A stretch of 58,437 bases of DNA from Bacillota bacterium (GCA_030705955.1 JAUZPL010000020.1:1-58437); one strand, 5' to 3'; counted from the first letter of the stretch, positions 1 to 8,497 are shown. Notes: generated by a model not told the origin, from the letters alone. Program-made: numbers and translations.

Positions 1-124
1 ACAAATAGACCATGCTTTAGAACTATTAAAAAATCAATCTTATAAACAAGTTGAAGAAATGACAGGGATATCCAAGAGTACTATTATAAGGGCAAAAAGA
101 CAAAAAACTAAAAGCGTATTTTGA
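1..124 (+). CDS. 3' end of the serine resolvase gene (duplicate from circular overlap)
   Basis: This piece encodes the last ~40 residues of the resolvase found complete at 57857-58420, ending in the Hin-like helix-turn-helix ([16 protein letters not shown]). It is the same locus seen twice because the window is a circle, not a second gene or a truncated paralogue. Confidence 0.9.
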   Translation, partial: QIDHALELLKNQSYKQVEEMTGISKSTIIRAKRQKTKSVF

Positions 125-141
125 ACATTATTTGTTTCAAA
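1..141. repeat. Terminal overlap of a circular molecule (left copy)
   Basis: Bases 1-141 match bases 58297-58437 exactly. A perfect 141-bp direct repeat at the two ends of a contig is the usual signature of a circular molecule assembled past its own origin. The real unit is therefore about 58,296 bp, and the resolvase gene is continuous across the join. Confidence 0.93.
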
Positions 142-154
142 ATACGCTTTTTTT
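110..154 (+). terminator. Intrinsic terminator after the resolvase gene
   Basis: Perfect 14-bp inverted repeat (AAAAGCGTATTTTG at 110-123, complement at 138-151) that includes the stop codon and is followed by a T run. It is A-rich on the 5' side, so it may work in both directions. Confidence 0.85.
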
Positions 155-198
155 GTTGAACCTTTTTTAATATTTAATAACGTTTTAAAAGGATTTCA

Positions 199-360
199 TT
201 AATTTTTATTTATAGAATTTGATTCAACACTTTTTTTATATTCAAGGAGAATTTTATTTATCATATTTGAAAATCTCCGTTCTTCTTGCTTTGCTAATTC
301 TTCAATAAAAACTTCAATATCTTTATCAATCGTAATTGATTTTTTTACTTTATATACCAA
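199..360 (-). CDS. Small ribbon-helix-helix (Arc/CopG-like) regulator, 53 aa
   Basis: The minus strand encodes a 53-residue protein from a TTG start, with an AAAGGGGG ribosome binding site 9 nt upstream. It has the layout of a small RHH repressor: a short basic beta strand (KKSITIDKDIEVFI, residues ~5-18), a helix (EELAKQEERRF) and a second helix (SNMINKILLEYKK). It is divergent from the GIY-YIG gene. The intervening region carries three tandem 10-bp repeats, so autoregulation is likely by inference. The RHH reading rests on pattern and length only, with no conserved catalytic residue to test. Confidence 0.7.
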   Translation of the reverse strand: MVYKVKKSITIDKDIEVFIEELAKQEERRFSNMINKILLEYKKSVESNSINKN

Positions 361-420
361 CTAATAAAACCCCCTTTACTGAAATATATCATAAAAAAAG
401 AAGGAGATAAACTATTGCCT

Positions 421-450
421 AGTAGGATAAAGTAGGATAAAGTAATATAA
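421..450. promoter_or_regulatory. Three tandem 10-bp repeats, candidate operator
   Basis: AGTAGGATAA occurs twice in perfect tandem (421-430, 431-440), followed by AGTAATATAA (441-450). The 10-bp period puts each copy on the same helix face. The site lies between the divergent RHH gene and the GIY-YIG gene, as expected for an RHH operator. A TTATCA-AATA-TGATAA palindrome follows at 485-500. Confidence 0.55.
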
Positions 451-524
451 AAGGAGGCGTATTTTATCTGAAAAAATCCTCAAATTATCAAATATGATAA
501 AGTTTATTTTGAGGGTGAATAGAT

Positions 525-1025
525 TTGATAGAGATAGAAATACCTCGTTTTTTGGAAGTAAAGTTAGATGAAGTTAATTTAATTTCCAATAGTGGAGGAA
601 TTTACTTATTCTTTGGCCAGTCTGGAGATATCTTGTACATCGGAAAAGCACAAAAATTAAAAACTCGAATAAAAGCCCATTTAGGGGGTTTATCAAATAC
701 AAATTCATATTACAACGAATTCTATTTGATTAAATATTTCTTAGTTAACAGTCCTTTGGAAAGAGATATATATGAAACATTTCTCATTAATAAGCTTCAG
801 CCAATATACAATAAATCAAAAATTTATTATGAAGCCCAGGTTTTAGGCGAAGGTAATTTTGAAAAAGAAAAGGTAAATGTAGAAAATCCAAAGCCTGAGT
901 GTGCCTATTTATTTGAAAATTTTAAAGGTTCCAGGGAATCATTCAAAAAGCTTACAGAAAAGTATCCTGAAGAATATTGGCAATATCAAGTTTATGCTGT
1001 GAAATGTTTATGTTGTGATGATTAA
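525..1025 (+). CDS. GIY-YIG nuclease domain protein, 166 aa
   Basis: Residues ~22-100 form a GIY-YIG endonuclease domain: GGIYLFF (GIY at 25-27), DILYIGKA (YIG at 38-40), the catalytic arginine in KTRIKAH (R48), the metal-binding glutamate in IYETFL (E84) and the conserved asparagine in QPIYNKS (N96). This is the UvrC N-terminal type of fold, but no UvrC helix-hairpin-helix or RNase H-like part follows. The ~65-residue tail is unique. The TTG start has a GAGGGTG ribosome binding site 7-8 nt upstream. A stand-alone enzyme of this kind could be a mobile-element, repair or restriction nuclease; the sequence does not say which. It is followed closely by two unknown genes. Confidence 0.82.
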   Translation: MIEIEIPRFLEVKLDEVNLISNSGGIYLFFGQSGDILYIGKAQKLKTRIKAHLGGLSNTNSYYNEFYLIKYFLVNSPLERDIYETFLINKLQPIYNKSKIYYEAQVLGEGNFEKEKVNVENPKPECAYLFENFKGSRESFKKLTEKYPEEYWQYQVYAVKCLCCDD

Positions 1026-1041
1026 ATAAAAGGAGTCAATT

Positions 1042-1635
1042 ATGGACGAAACAAAATTTAAAGAATGTTTATTGTCATTTGAAAAAGAACAATCAGTACC
1101 TGTGATTATTCGAAAGCCAACTTATCTCGATAAAGCAGAATGGATTTATCCAAATGCACATTTAAATTATTTAAAAGGAAAGTGGGACATTAAAGTAAAT
1201 CGGAAAACCGAAAGAGCACAATTGTTAAAAAAACTTCTGGATCTCTTTATTGGTGGGTTAATTAGTATTCCTTCTGTTCATGTTGGTTTCATTTTACTTT
1301 ATGGAACAAGTCTCATTTCAAATGAAAATTATACAGGACATGAAGTGACTGAAAAGAAAATTGGTCGAAAAAGGCTTGAGGTATTAGCGAAAATACCTGA
1401 AATGAGAATTTTAGATAATGATGAATTTATTGCTTATCAATATCAGCAGATGTTAGGGGATAATGAAAAGAATCCTGTTTTAAATGGTGTCAGGATTTTA
1501 TTTAGTCCAGATATGTTTGATAAAATTTTTGGGCGAACTTATACTGATAGTTCAATTAAATGGATTGAACCTATTTCTGGTCAACAAAATTTAAATTCCT
1601 ATTTGTGGATTTCTGATACAGAAAGAAGGGAATAA
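1042..1635 (+). CDS. Unknown protein, 197 aa
   Basis: ATG start with a strong AAAAGGAG site. It lies 16 bp after the GIY-YIG gene and 4 bp before the zinc-ribbon gene, so the three probably form one operon. I do not recognise a family. The protein is soluble, with a basic helix (RKTERAQLLKKLLDLF, residues ~55-70), a hydrophobic glycine-rich stretch (GGLISIPSVHVGFILLYGTS) that is too short for a clear membrane pair, and a C-terminal half rich in aromatic residues. The reading frame is intact and its codon use matches neighbouring genes. Confidence 0.7.
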   Translation: MDETKFKECLLSFEKEQSVPVIIRKPTYLDKAEWIYPNAHLNYLKGKWDIKVNRKTERAQLLKKLLDLFIGGLISIPSVHVGFILLYGTSLISNENYTGHEVTEKKIGRKRLEVLAKIPEMRILDNDEFIAYQYQQMLGDNEKNPVLNGVRILFSPDMFDKIFGRTYTDSSIKWIEPISGQQNLNSYLWISDTERRE

Positions 1636-1639
1636 GATA

Positions 1640-1906
1640 ATGAATTGTCCTAATTGTAAAAATGGAGTTTTGGAAATGGTAGGCTTCGTTTCTATATATC
1701 CAAATGCATTAGGAAACGTGAACATGGAATATTTTAATGAACCTAATCGGGGTGCACAACCATTGTATATTTGTAGTGTAGATGAATGTTCTTATTTACA
1801 TACAACGGCAGTCCCTGGAGCTTTAAGAACGATCAAGCATTTAAAAAGGAGAATAGTACTGCAACACTATTTATCTCAGGAACCACCTTTAGAAATAATA
1901 CCATAA
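1640..1906 (+). CDS. Small zinc-ribbon-like protein, 88 aa
   Basis: It opens with CPNCKNG (residues 3-9) and has a second pair of cysteines in YICSVDECSY, a CxxC...CxxxxC pattern suited to binding one zinc ion. The rest is short and basic (KHLKRR). No enzymatic motif is present. The start is 4 bp after the preceding stop and the ribosome binding site is weak (GAAGGGAATAA), so expression may rely on translational coupling with the upstream gene. Possible roles are nucleic-acid binding or as an adaptor for the 197-aa neighbour; neither can be shown. Confidence 0.65.
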   Translation: MNCPNCKNGVLEMVGFVSIYPNALGNVNMEYFNEPNRGAQPLYICSVDECSYLHTTAVPGALRTIKHLKRRIVLQHYLSQEPPLEIIP

Positions 1907-1968
1907 AGGGTGCTTTTGATATAATACTAGATATTGGTAAGTATGTGATATTTTGATGATATAGCTGT

Positions 1969-1998
1969 AAGGTATTCAAAAATGAATACCTTAATTTT
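1969..1998 (+). terminator. Hairpin after the GIY-YIG operon
   Basis: AAGGTATTC (1969-1977) pairs perfectly with GAATACCTT (1984-1992), followed by AATTTTAT. The T run is short, so termination is probable but weak. The rest of 1907-2088 holds no recognisable gene. Confidence 0.5.
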
Positions 1999-2088
1999 AT
2001 AGATTACATCTAGTGACAAAGAAAATTTAGTGAAACTATAAGTTTAATTTCAGACTTAAAAGATGTAATAAGGAGGAGTAGGCGATTT

Positions 2089-2316
2089 ATGGGATATTAT
2101 GATGGTAATAAAAATAAAAAAAATAGTCTTGAAAATAATAAGCCACCAAGGATTTTAGCATTTTTAGGAGCGTTATTGACTGTTATTTGCCTTGTTCTTA
2201 TGTGGATGGCTTATGGTTTTAGTGGTTTTTTATTATCTGTTATAGGTTGTTTTGGTGCTTACTTTTTAGTTGAAGGTATTATTGACTTGATTAACAATAT
2301 CACAATTAAAAAGTAG
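2089..2316 (+). CDS. Small membrane protein, 75 aa
   Basis: ATG start behind AAGGAGGAG. A polar, lysine- and asparagine-rich N terminus (residues 1-20) is followed by two hydrophobic segments (~24-42 and ~46-68) joined by a very short loop, so it is a predicted two-pass membrane hairpin. Nothing identifies a function. Small two-TM proteins on plasmids can be toxins, holins or entry-exclusion proteins, but there is no partner gene arrangement here that favours one of these. Confidence 0.65.
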   Translation: MGYYDGNKNKKNSLENNKPPRILAFLGALLTVICLVLMWMAYGFSGFLLSVIGCFGAYFLVEGIIDLINNITIKK

Positions 2317-2352
2317 TGCATACGTAAGACTTATTAAGTTCAATAAGAAAGG

Positions 2353-2844
2353 ATGAATGAATTGGAGAAATTAAAACTATCACAATTAAGTGATAATGTA
2401 GAGGTATCAATCGAGGAATCAAGTACAGTTTATACAGTTGCAAAGTTAAAGCGTGAAATTATCGAGTTAGGAGAACCACATCATGAATCATCTAACTGGT
2501 ATACAGTTGTTAGACGTAAATGGGAACCAAGTGCTGAAAGTATGATTGATACTTATTTAGAAAATGAATCTTGCGATTTGTACGAAGATTTTAATTCAGT
2601 TGCTATGGATGAAATGCCAAAAGAAGCTATTGAAAAAATTCAATCTATCTTAGATGAAGTGTTTAAAAATAATTCTGTTTGTGATTACTGGACATACGAT
2701 AAACCTGTAGAAATTGATATTTTTCCAAAAGAATTTAATTTACCTACTGTATCGCAAATTTTTGAGGAATTAGAAAAGGATGAAAGTGAAGAAGCTCAAA
2801 AAATCCTTAATTATTACAATGAAGAAATAAAAGATAAAGACTAA
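2353..2844 (+). CDS. Unknown acidic protein, 163 aa
   Basis: Soluble, acidic protein with no recognised family. The AAAGG site directly abuts the first ATG (2353). The in-frame TTG at 2362 has better spacing, so the true N terminus may be three residues shorter. The middle contains an aromatic, charged patch (SSNWYTVVRRKWEP, residues ~46-59), and the C terminus is strongly acidic (EELEKDESEEAQ). It is in line with neighbouring short genes but separated by ~30-60 bp, so it may have its own expression signal. Confidence 0.65.
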   Translation: MNELEKLKLSQLSDNVEVSIEESSTVYTVAKLKREIIELGEPHHESSNWYTVVRRKWEPSAESMIDTYLENESCDLYEDFNSVAMDEMPKEAIEKIQSILDEVFKNNSVCDYWTYDKPVEIDIFPKEFNLPTVSQIFEELEKDESEEAQKILNYYNEEIKDKD

Positions 2845-2908
2845 ATCTATTGTACATTTCGAAGATGAAATTCATATTTATTAAGTACCATTAGAAAAGG
2901 TGAAAATT

Positions 2909-3361
2909 ATGCTAAAAAAAGATTCTAAAAGTTTTGCTTTATTAATTTCTTCAGCGCAAGAAATTAGTCGCTTTTGGAAGTTAAATAAGTTTAAAGAAGA
3001 TTGGATTAATGAATATATGAATTTGTTTTATTCTTCCTCAAAAACTGCCTTATATGAGCAATTAGTACGTTCTTATGCCGAATATGAATCCGGAAAAATT
3101 TCAAAAATTAATTTAACAATGAAGATTAATATTATTCAAGGTGATTTTGAAAAACTTCCTGAATTAATGAAAAAGCAACGAGAATCAGATGAATTTCTTA
3201 TTCGTACATTTTTTGCACTTAAAGATTTGACAGATGACAATACGGTACATTTCGAATGCCCCTATTGTAAAGGAGTAGCACATGCTAGAAAAACTTCACT
3301 TGAAAAATTTTATGCTTATTGCACTTCTTGCAATACCATTAGAACTAGGGACCGAATTTGA
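2909..3361 (+). CDS. Unknown protein with C-terminal zinc ribbon, 150 aa
   Basis: The ATG at 2909 is chosen because AAAAGG lies 7 nt upstream; a GTG at 2900 overlaps that site. Residues ~1-110 are helical and charged. The C terminus has CPYCKG and CTSCNT, two CxxC knuckles ~22 residues apart, which is a good zinc ribbon. Such a C-terminal ribbon on a helical body suggests nucleic-acid or protein binding. The function is unknown. Confidence 0.68.
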   Translation: MLKKDSKSFALLISSAQEISRFWKLNKFKEDWINEYMNLFYSSSKTALYEQLVRSYAEYESGKISKINLTMKINIIQGDFEKLPELMKKQRESDEFLIRTFFALKDLTDDNTVHFECPYCKGVAHARKTSLEKFYAYCTSCNTIRTRDRI

Positions 3362-3423
3362 AAATGTGAAGTAAATGACAAAAATAAGCGACAATAGACT
3401 TAAAAAGCGAAGGAGTGAAATGA

Positions 3424-3636
3424 ATGAAAATTAATGTATTTATGTTTCAATTAACTGCTGTGAAAATGTTCAAACCAGAGCTTGAAAAGGGCGAGAGAAA
3501 CCCTTATACAAAACGTGGTGAAATAGGCAATCCGTACATGAAGGATATAAAATTAGACATTGAGGAAGAGCATATAAAAGATGTATTAAATCTATTGGAA
3601 AGCAAAGGTTATGACGTTTCGAAATTTAATGCATAG
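3424..3636 (+). CDS. Unknown small protein, 70 aa
   Basis: ATG start behind CGAAGGAGTG. The protein has a beta-strand-like N terminus (MKINVFMFQLTAVKMF) and a C-terminal helix (EEEHIKDVLNLLESKGYDVSKF). This beta/alpha layout is compatible with a small adaptor or DNA mimic, but no family is recognised. It is followed by a 297-bp non-coding stretch. Confidence 0.6.
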   Translation: MKINVFMFQLTAVKMFKPELEKGERNPYTKRGEIGNPYMKDIKLDIEEEHIKDVLNLLESKGYDVSKFNA

Positions 3637-3933
3637 TTCGAGGGTTATTTGTAGCAAACAAACACAAATAGCCCAATGGATGCCTCCATTGAGCAAATAG
3701 CCATAAATTCGCGATTATGTACAATTTAATGCTATCCCGAAGCGCTTCATATTTGGAGCTTTTGGGAAATTGCAAAGGAATTACGGCGCCAACCTTTTTC
3801 CTACTGAGCTTGCATTATCATATTAGACAAATAAATTGAAAAATATACAGAAGAAAGCCATAAGGAGCGAATAAAAAGAAGTCTAAGAAATCAATCAAGA
3901 ATACGAAAATAATGAATAAATGGGGAATAACAA
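3637..3933. other. Intergenic region upstream of topB
   Basis: No gene is visible. It holds the short inverted repeat CAATGGA-TGCC-TCCATTG at 3674-3691, flanked by two copies of CAAATAGCC, and a G+C-richer patch near 3735-3810. No clear promoter or terminator can be called. Confidence 0.5.
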
Positions 3934-6624
3934 ATGGGAAAAACATTAATAATTGCTGAAAAACCTAAAGTTGCAAATGAAATATTAAAACTATCTCGAT
4001 TTCAGGGATCTCATAGGAAGCAAGGGAGCAAATCCTATTATGGTTATTATGAAAACGAAAAATATATTGTGACCTGGTGTAGAGGCCATCTACTAGGTGT
4101 TATGAATCCGGAGGACCATGATCCGAAATATAAACAATTTCGTTTCGAGGATCTTCCTATTTTTTTACCAACAACTTATCAACCAATTAAAGATTCAAAG
4201 GAACAATTAAATTTTGTTGTTGAGTTGATGAAAAGATCTGATGTAGAACACGTGGTAAATGCTACAGATAATGACCGTGAGGGAGAACTCATTTTTAGAG
4301 AAATTTATGAGTATGCAGGGATCAATAAAAAGGTTTCAAGAATATTTAAATCATCCCATGAAACAGAGGAGCTTGAAGCTGCTTTTAATGCTCTTCTTCC
4401 AGGAGAACAATTTGATTCTCTAGCCAATGCTGCTAAAGCTCGTCAATATATGGATCATTTACTTGGTATCACCATTACAAGAGCAAGTACCACTAAACTA
4501 GCAAAAAACCAGTTACTTTTATCTTCAGGAAGGATCCAAATGTGCCTTCTTGCTGAAATACGAAAACGTGAACTAGAAGTAAAAAATTTTAAGGAACAAA
4601 CCTTTTATACTCTTGAAATTGGAACCCAAAAAGATATAAATGCCCTTTATAAAACAGATCAGCAATTCTTAAATCCTGAACCATTAAAAAAGCATGGGGA
4701 ATGGTTAAAGGGGAATCATGTAACAGTTAAACAATATGAAGACAAAGAAAGCAAAAGTAGCCCTAAAAATTTATTTAATCTCACGGATATTTATAAAGAG
4801 GCTATAAAGAAATTCAATGCAAATACAACTGTTGTTCAAAAACATATCCAGCATTTGTACGACTCAGGTTACATCACATATCCCAGGTCAGATAGTAGAT
4901 TTTTGCCAGTTTCACGTCTTGAAAAAGTAAGGGCTGCTTATCATCAATTGAAAGATAATGAGAAATATAAAGACCTTACTACTTTAGTAGATCCAGCTGT
5001 GATTACGGAAAAACATAGTGCTTTTAATGATAATAAGGTAACGGCTCACTATGCGATTGTGCCAACAACTAAAAAATATGAGGGAACCGAAAGGCCAGAG
5101 CTAGAAGTAAAATTGTATGATTTGATTGTCCGGCGTTTTCTAGGACGTTTTATGCCTGCTGCGGTTTATCAGGTTAGAAAAATTGTCTTAGTAGATGTAA
5201 ATGGGGAAGAGTACCATGCTCAAGAAAAAATCCTGAAGGATCCTGGTTATCTTAAAATCTTCAAAGAGGAAATAGAAGAGGATACCAAACAAGACTTTAC
5301 TCTTTCCCAAGTACAAGAGGGAGAAAGATTATTAGTTGAAAACTACAGTCTAAAAGAAGGAAAAACAAGAAGACCTTCACTACATAATGAATCAACTATT
5401 CTTTCATTCATGGAGAATGCAGGGAAGTATATTGAGGATGAAGATGTAAGTAAATTATTAAAAAGAAAGCGAATTGGAACAACGGCAACTGAGCATTCAT
5501 TCCTTCCAAAATTGTTAGAAAGATCCTTTATCCAAGTAGACAGCCAAGGAAGATTCACCACAACATCAATAGGAAGTCGATTTATTGATGCTTTCCCTGT
5601 TGAAGAATTGAAAAATCCTGAATTTACAGCAGAACTAGAGGGTGGAGTAGAATCAATTAAGGATAATGAGGATTCGCTAGAAAATTTTATTTCTAAATCC
5701 CAGGAATTAGCTAAATTAATTGTTCAAAAAATGAGCGAGATTCCTGAAGAAGTGCCAGATGTACTTATTTCTAAGTACAATGAGCAAATTGAAATTTGCT
5801 CCTGTCTTTGCAAAGAAGGGAAGTTAATTGATAAAGGAAACTTCTATGGTTGCAGCCGTTATCCTGACTGTAATATTACTTTCCCTAAAAAGCTTAAAGA
5901 AAAGATAATCCCTGTTTCTCAGGTCCAGAAATTATTTGAGAAAGGTTCAACGGATCTCCTGAAGGGCTTTAAAAATGATGATATAAGTTTTGATGCGTTT
6001 TTAATCATAGAGGAGAATAAATTTAAGTTCAGATTTCCAACAGTTGATGATAAATCACTAGGGAATTGCCCAAAATGCAAAAATGGCAAAGTTATTCCAA
6101 TTGAAACGAAAGAGGGTAAAAAGTTCTTTGCCTGTTCTGAATATAAAAATGGATGCAATTTTAGTTTTCCTCATTCCATATTGGGGGTAAAGTTACCCAT
6201 ATCTCAAGTGAAAAAATATTTAAAGGAAGGAAGAACAGATTTTATTAATGGGTTCGTAAGTAAGAATGATAAAGAATTTACGGCTGCATTAATTATGAAT
6301 AGTGACTATGGATTTGAATTCAAAATGCCTACGAAAGAGGACCGTACCCTTGGGAAATGTCGTTTATGTGAGGGTAATGTACTTGTAGGAAAGCATAATT
6401 ATTTCTGTGAGAATTATAAAAAGACCTGTGAATTTATTTTACCTGGTGAATTTTTAGGAAAAACCATTTCTTCGGTACAAGCGACTAAACTTTTAAAAGA
6501 CAATATGACAGATTTAATAAAAGGATTTAAGAAGAAAGATAACACAGGAACTTTTGATGCTAAACTAAGCTATAGTACAGAGGAAAAAAGAATAAAATTT
6601 ATTTTTCCTCAAAAAAAGTTATGA
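3934..6624 (+). CDS. topB: DNA topoisomerase III (type IA) with three C-terminal zinc knuckles
   Basis: Type IA topoisomerase that nicks and passes single strands to resolve plasmid replication or transfer intermediates. It starts with a TOPRIM domain (KTLIIAEKP at residues 3-11; the metal-binding triad TDNDREGE at 111-118). The active-site tyrosine is in YITYPRSDS (Y316). After the core, residues ~620-896 carry three cysteine clusters (CSCLCKEG...CSRYPDC; CPKCKNG...CSEYKNGC; CRLCEG...CENYKKTC), separated by a repeated motif ending TDLLKGFK, TDFINGF and TDLIKGFK. The total of 896 residues exceeds the ~700-730 usual for chromosomal TopB. Plasmid topoisomerases of this family are common on large Gram-positive theta plasmids. 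The ribosome binding site (TGGGGAAT) is modest. Confidence 0.95.
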   Translation: MGKTLIIAEKPKVANEILKLSRFQGSHRKQGSKSYYGYYENEKYIVTWCRGHLLGVMNPEDHDPKYKQFRFEDLPIFLPTTYQPIKDSKEQLNFVVELMKRSDVEHVVNATDNDREGELIFREIYEYAGINKKVSRIFKSSHETEELEAAFNALLPGEQFDSLANAAKARQYMDHLLGITITRASTTKLAKNQLLLSSGRIQMCLLAEIRKRELEVKNFKEQTFYTLEIGTQKDINALYKTDQQFLNPEPLKKHGEWLKGNHVTVKQYEDKESKSSPKNLFNLTDIYKEAIKKFNANTTVVQKHIQHLYDSGYITYPRSDSRFLPVSRLEKVRAAYHQLKDNEKYKDLTTLVDPAVITEKHSAFNDNKVTAHYAIVPTTKKYEGTERPELEVKLYDLIVRRFLGRFMPAAVYQVRKIVLVDVNGEEYHAQEKILKDPGYLKIFKEEIEEDTKQDFTLSQVQEGERLLVENYSLKEGKTRRPSLHNESTILSFMENAGKYIEDEDVSKLLKRKRIGTTATEHSFLPKLLERSFIQVDSQGRFTTTSIGSRFIDAFPVEELKNPEFTAELEGGVESIKDNEDSLENFISKSQELAKLIVQKMSEIPEEVPDVLISKYNEQIEICSCLCKEGKLIDKGNFYGCSRYPDCNITFPKKLKEKIIPVSQVQKLFEKGSTDLLKGFKNDDISFDAFLIIEENKFKFRFPTVDDKSLGNCPKCKNGKVIPIETKEGKKFFACSEYKNGCNFSFPHSILGVKLPISQVKKYLKEGRTDFINGFVSKNDKEFTAALIMNSDYGFEFKMPTKEDRTLGKCRLCEGNVLVGKHNYFCENYKKTCEFILPGEFLGKTISSVQATKLLKDNMTDLIKGFKKKDNTGTFDAKLSYSTEEKRIKFIFPQKKL

Positions 6625-6644
6625 TAAATCTTTAGTAGGAAAAA

Positions 6645-6690
6645 CTAGACCCCTTGATTATTTTTTAATTAAGGGGTTAATTTATTTTAG
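6645..6690 (+). terminator. Hairpin after topB
   Basis: ACCCCTT (6649-6655) pairs with AAGGGGT (6671-6677), followed by TAATTTATTTT. It is a plausible rho-independent terminator for topB. Confidence 0.65.
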
Positions 6691-6721
6691 AATAAGTAAT
6701 TTGAAGCAGGGATGAAAAAGA

Positions 6722-7078
6722 ATGATTGAAGATACTGATAAAAATATAATTCATCAATATATCTTATTTCAATATTTGGAGCGTGTTGTAGATAGAGACC
6801 GAAAAGTAATTCTTTCATCAAAAATAAAATTCCACAAACCCTACGAACATCTTTTTTCTGAAATAGATACTTATGTATTTGAACAAATGAAAGAACTAAA
6901 AAAACAAATGTCAAAAAGAGGGCTAAAAATTATTAATGAAGAAAGAGAAGATGATTTTACAACCGAATTTCAATACCTTTGCAGAGGGTATCAGTCTGTG
7001 TTTCGTTTTTGGAATATTGCCTTACGAAATCAGGTAGAGAGTCTCTACTCAAAATTATTAATATCAAGGGAACTTTGA
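6722..7078 (+). CDS. Unknown protein, 118 aa
   Basis: ATG start after a GCAGGGATG context. It is predicted all-helical, charged and soluble. Features include HQYILFQYLERVVDRDRKVI near the N terminus, a lysine-rich helix (FEQMKELKKQMSKRG) and a tyrosine- and arginine-rich C-terminal part. Small helical proteins of this type recur on Bacillus plasmids, but I recognise no family. It is closed by a strong terminator, so it is a single-gene unit or the end of a topB-linked transcript. Confidence 0.65.
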   Translation: MIEDTDKNIIHQYILFQYLERVVDRDRKVILSSKIKFHKPYEHLFSEIDTYVFEQMKELKKQMSKRGLKIINEEREDDFTTEFQYLCRGYQSVFRFWNIALRNQVESLYSKLLISREL

Positions 7079-7100
7079 AATACAATTTTGAAAAGTATAA

Positions 7101-7136
7101 AAAACCAACGTCTATCTCTTAGATGTTGGTTTTTTA
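7101..7136 (+). terminator. Strong bidirectional terminator
   Basis: CCAACGTCTA (7105-7114) pairs with TAGATGTTGG (7120-7129), with AAAA before and TTTTTT after. It sits between the convergent 118-aa gene and the minus-strand peptide gene. Confidence 0.85.
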
Positions 7137-7162
7137 GGATCCCTTTTTTAATTATTTATTAG

Positions 7163-7261
7163 CTATTTTTTTGATTTTTTTGAAGCGATTAATCCCATCT
7201 CTTTAGCTGCCTTTTTTCCTTCCTTCGCTATGGCCAATGCTAATTCTTTAGTTAATTTCAT
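7163..7261 (-). CDS. Very small basic peptide, 32 aa
   Basis: A minus-strand ATG with a GGGGAAGGA site upstream reads 32 codons to TAG. The peptide is lysine- and alanine-rich (EGKKAAKEMGLIASKKSKK) and would form one cationic helix. It lies alone in a gap and converges on a bidirectional terminator, as a real gene would. Short lysine-rich frames also arise by chance in AT-rich DNA, so confidence is low. Confidence 0.35.
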   Translation of the reverse strand: MKLTKELALAIAKEGKKAAKEMGLIASKKSKK

Positions 7262-7440
7262 CTTTAATTCCTTCCCCATCTTTTTTTATTATCAGCTTGG
7301 CCAAGAATTCTTAATATTAAACATCACTTTGTAGTCATGCCCCCCTACACTCTCTCATAAACTCTAATAAATGGAATTATGGAATTGTGACTCTAAGATA
7401 TTCGTACATTGGTAAAAGGAAAAGGAGAGAGGAAGGGAGT

Positions 7441-7917
7441 ATGAAAAATAAACCGATTGCCCCATTTTTCTTTGAGGAACCACCCAAACAAAAAAAATCA
7501 AAGGATCCATTCCAAGAATCTCAACTTAGAAAAAAACGATTTGATAAGACTGCTTCAATGAAGTTTCCTGTAACTGAAATGGAAAGTAGGGAATTAAGGA
7601 GATTGTATTCTTTTTATAAAGAGGATCTTCAGGCAACGAGCATTACTGAATTTTTTACAATGTTGCTCCGTTATGGGTTAAGGCATCCTGAATTACTGAA
7701 GACCCATTTTGTTTATGAAAATACAGGAACCTATAAAACTGTTAAACCTAATCAAATTGAGAAAAGTTTAATTGCTGGTGGAAATGGTTTTGCGATTGAA
7801 TGGGGTGTTTCCGAAAGAAAAACGCTGCATCATATCATATTTTCTGTAATGGAATATTTAAAGAAAGGAGGGAAAATGAAAATTGAAGAGATACAGCCGA
7901 TTCGACCTCTTGAATAA
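7441..7917 (+). CDS. Putative RHH-type DNA-binding protein, 158 aa
   Basis: The ATG at 7441 lies after AAAGGAGAGAGGAAGGGAGT; a GTG at 7387 has no site. The N terminus is basic and proline-rich. Two RHH-like modules can be drawn: a strand (SMKFPVTEME) followed by two helices ending near GLRHPELL (residues ~38-85), and a strand (GFAIEWGV) with helices through EYLKKGG (residues ~120-150). The next gene starts 35 bp before this one stops. Its architecture resembles small plasmid regulators or MobC-like accessory proteins, but this is pattern inference only. Confidence 0.6.
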   Translation: MKNKPIAPFFFEEPPKQKKSKDPFQESQLRKKRFDKTASMKFPVTEMESRELRRLYSFYKEDLQATSITEFFTMLLRYGLRHPELLKTHFVYENTGTYKTVKPNQIEKSLIAGGNGFAIEWGVSERKTLHHIIFSVMEYLKKGGKMKIEEIQPIRPLE

Positions 7918-8497
7918 TGCTATCGTGGGAAGTACTGGACAAGTTATTAATCGAATATTTGAATCTAAAGAAGTTAAATTAACGATTTCTGTACCGGAAT
8001 ATGATTTAAAACGAGCAAGTGTATTTGTAGGTACTATTAATGAATTAATAGAGGATGAGGTAGATGAATTATTTACTATAGAGGATTTAATTGTCCTTTT
8101 ATATAAAGACTTACTAAGGCAAATTGACATTGGAATGAATTTAGATACTTTTGCACGAGCAATTGAATCAAAATTAAATGATTTTGAAAAAACAAATGTG
8201 AAAGTCCACCACTATTTGAAAAACCTTGAAGAAAACATTAGCTTAGATGAAATAAGACAGCAGATGAAACAAAAAAAACAAGTACAAAATCAAGAAGTTT
8301 ATTTTTCTTTTCGGATTCTAAAAAAATATGTTCTGAAGGGAGAAGTATTATTACATGATTTAAATGAACTTTATCCCAAAATACATTTAAATGTTGAGGA
8401 GTTAATCGCTCTTCGATTTAAAGATATTATGAGAGAAATTAAAGCTGGGGATTATAAAATTCTTGCAAATATTATTCAAACTTTAACAAATTCATGA
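7883..8497 (+). CDS. Putative tandem RHH-like protein, 204 aa
   Basis: TTG start with AAAGGAGGG (7864-7872) correctly spaced 10 nt upstream. It overlaps the previous gene by 35 bp in another frame, so the two are translationally coupled. It holds two similar modules, each a strand followed by two helices: KLTISVPEYDLKRAS...TIEDLIVLLYKDLLRQI (~32-85) and VYFSFRILKKYVLKG...NVEELIALRFKDIMREI (~135-190), joined by a charged helical linker. The shared VEELIALRFKD/IEDLIVLLYKD motif supports internal duplication. It is probably DNA-binding and a partner of the upstream protein. Confidence 0.6.
   Translation: MKRYSRFDLLNNAIVGSTGQVINRIFESKEVKLTISVPEYDLKRASVFVGTINELIEDEVDELFTIEDLIVLLYKDLLRQIDIGMNLDTFARAIESKLNDFEKTNVKVHHYLKNLEENISLDEIRQQMKQKKQVQNQEVYFSFRILKKYVLKGEVLLHDLNELYPKIHLNVEELIALRFKDIMREIKAGDYKILANIIQTLTNS

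Noticed and set aside
1-124. A second, truncated resolvase gene at the left end
   Set aside because: It is the exact copy of the right end produced by cutting a circle, not a separate pseudogene.
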